Assembly: GCA_017531305.1 (NCBI GenBank)
Contig: JAFXLG010000027.1
Span: 59,168 to 123,167 of the forward strand
Origin: Alistipes sp.
GTDB taxonomy: Bacteria > Bacteroidota > Bacteroidia > Bacteroidales > Rikenellaceae
Reading direction: 5' to 3'
Length of the DNA: 64,000 bases
Shown: positions 63,399 to 64,000 of the stretch, piece by piece
Layout of the letters: every line of letters starts with the position of its first letter
Position numbering within the stretch: the first letter of the stretch is position 1
Notes under the pieces: model-generated
Database searches by the model: none
The model's input: only the letters and a program-made list of their open reading frames with translations
What the model was told of the DNA's origin: nothing
Program-made: the position numbers and the translations under genes

Positions 63399-64000
63399 CT
63401 TACGGATAGCAGCTACACCTGGCAACTCCTTACCCTCCATGTACTCAAGCAGTGCACCACCGCCTGTTGAAACGTAAGATACCTTCTGTGCCAAGCCGAA
63501 CTTGTTGATACAAGCTACAGAGTCACCACCACCGATGAGTGAGAATGCACCCTGCTCGGTAGCCTCAGCGATAGCCTCAGCAACAGCCTTAGAACCTGTA
63601 GCAAACTTGTCGATCTCGAATACGCCTACAGGACCATTCCAAAGGATAGTCTTGCACTCGAGGATCTCCTTGCGGAAGAGCTCCTTACCCTTAGATGCGA
63701 TATCAACACCCTCCCATGCGTCTGGAATGTTCGAAGCATCGCACTCCTCGGTGTTAGCATCCTGAGAGAATGCATCGGCGATCAAAGCGTCTGGTGAAGT
63801 AACGATCTTGATACCCTTCTCCTCAGCCTTCTTCAAGATCTCCAAGGCTACTGGGAACATATCTGGCTCACAGATAGAGTTACCTACCTTACCGCCCTGA
63901 GCTGCAGCGAAAGTATAAGTCATACCACCACCGATGATGATCTTGTCGCACTTCTCCATCAACTTCTCGATGATAGTGATCTTGGTAGAGACCTTAGAGC
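63396..64000 (-). CDS. pgk: Phosphoglycerate kinase, C-terminal half (cut by window edge)
   Basis: The visible 201 residues are the C-terminal half of a roughly 400-residue glycolytic enzyme that makes ATP from 1,3-bisphosphoglycerate. Seen: [37 protein letters not shown], the nucleotide loop [17 protein letters not shown] and the ending HVSTGGGA-like [20 protein letters not shown]. The frame runs on beyond base 64000, so the start is outside. The mRNA ends with long hairpin element D and a terminator. Confidence 0.97.
   Translation of the reverse strand, partial: SKVSTKITIIEKLMEKCDKIIIGGGMTYTFAAAQGGKVGNSICEPDMFPVALEILKKAEEKGIKIVTSPDALIADAFSQDANTEECDASNIPDAWEGVDIASKGKELFRKEILECKTILWNGPVGVFEIDKFATGSKAVAEAIAEATEQGAFSLIGGGDSVACINKFGLAQKVSYVSTGGGALLEYMEGKELPGVAAIRK

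Overview
The window looks like chromosome of a gut-type Bacteroidales bacterium, possibly Rikenellaceae/Alistipes-like (inference). Supporting signs are Bacteroidetes-type promoters (TAnnTTTG with an upstream TTTG about 19-20 bases away), the gene order ftsX-DUF3098-uppP-truB-queA, DUF4270/DUF4296/PorT-like envelope proteins, a GH95 fucosidase operon, and the near absence of Shine-Dalgarno sites. No tRNA, rRNA, CRISPR array, insertion sequence or integrase was seen.

Layout. 1-4.6 kb (+): guaB, a GMP synthase with a degenerate glutaminase domain, and an orphan AAA ATPase. 4.7-17.1 kb (-): exported C1 peptidase, topA, DUF4270 and glycogen-synthase-like genes, queA, truB, uppP, DUF3098, ftsX, yfhO-like. 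17.2-19.5 kb (+): polyprenyl synthase and a FucP-like sugar transporter. 19.9-22.1 kb (-): Nat-type ABC exporter. 22.3-23.6 kb (+): cobalamin riboswitch and a DUF4465 lipoprotein. 23.8-28.9 kb (-): GH95 fucosidase, OPA-family transporter and DUF5009 operon. 29.1-48.9 kb (-): a long run of housekeeping and envelope genes (prolyl-tRNA deacylase, KdsC-like, relA, xseAB, rbfA, folK, holB, cyclophilin, dut, flippase). 49.3-59.2 kb (+): a compact phage-structural module (tail-tip-like proteins, ClpP-type prohead protease, major capsid, portal, connector, holin, P5-like lysis protein). 59.5-61.1 kb (+): comEC. 61.2-64 kb (-): M13 metallopeptidase and the 3' half of pgk.

Main points. (1) The phage-structural module keeps intact reading frames and its own promoter, but no terminase, integrase, tape measure, replication or repressor gene is visible. 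Host-type dispersed repeats have inserted only between its genes, and comEC follows it in the same direction. A domesticated capsid or gene-transfer-agent-like particle is the best candidate for an undescribed system here, but this is inference. (2) Two families of structured dispersed repeats are present. One is a set of modular hairpins whose stems vary in a compensatory way. The other is a long (about 60-125 nt) imperfect hairpin whose base sits on the stop codon of four different genes, three times followed by an intrinsic terminator. (3) GuaA has lost its glutaminase active site. (4) A B12 riboswitch carrying G8 and G9 runs controls a lone DUF4465 gene.
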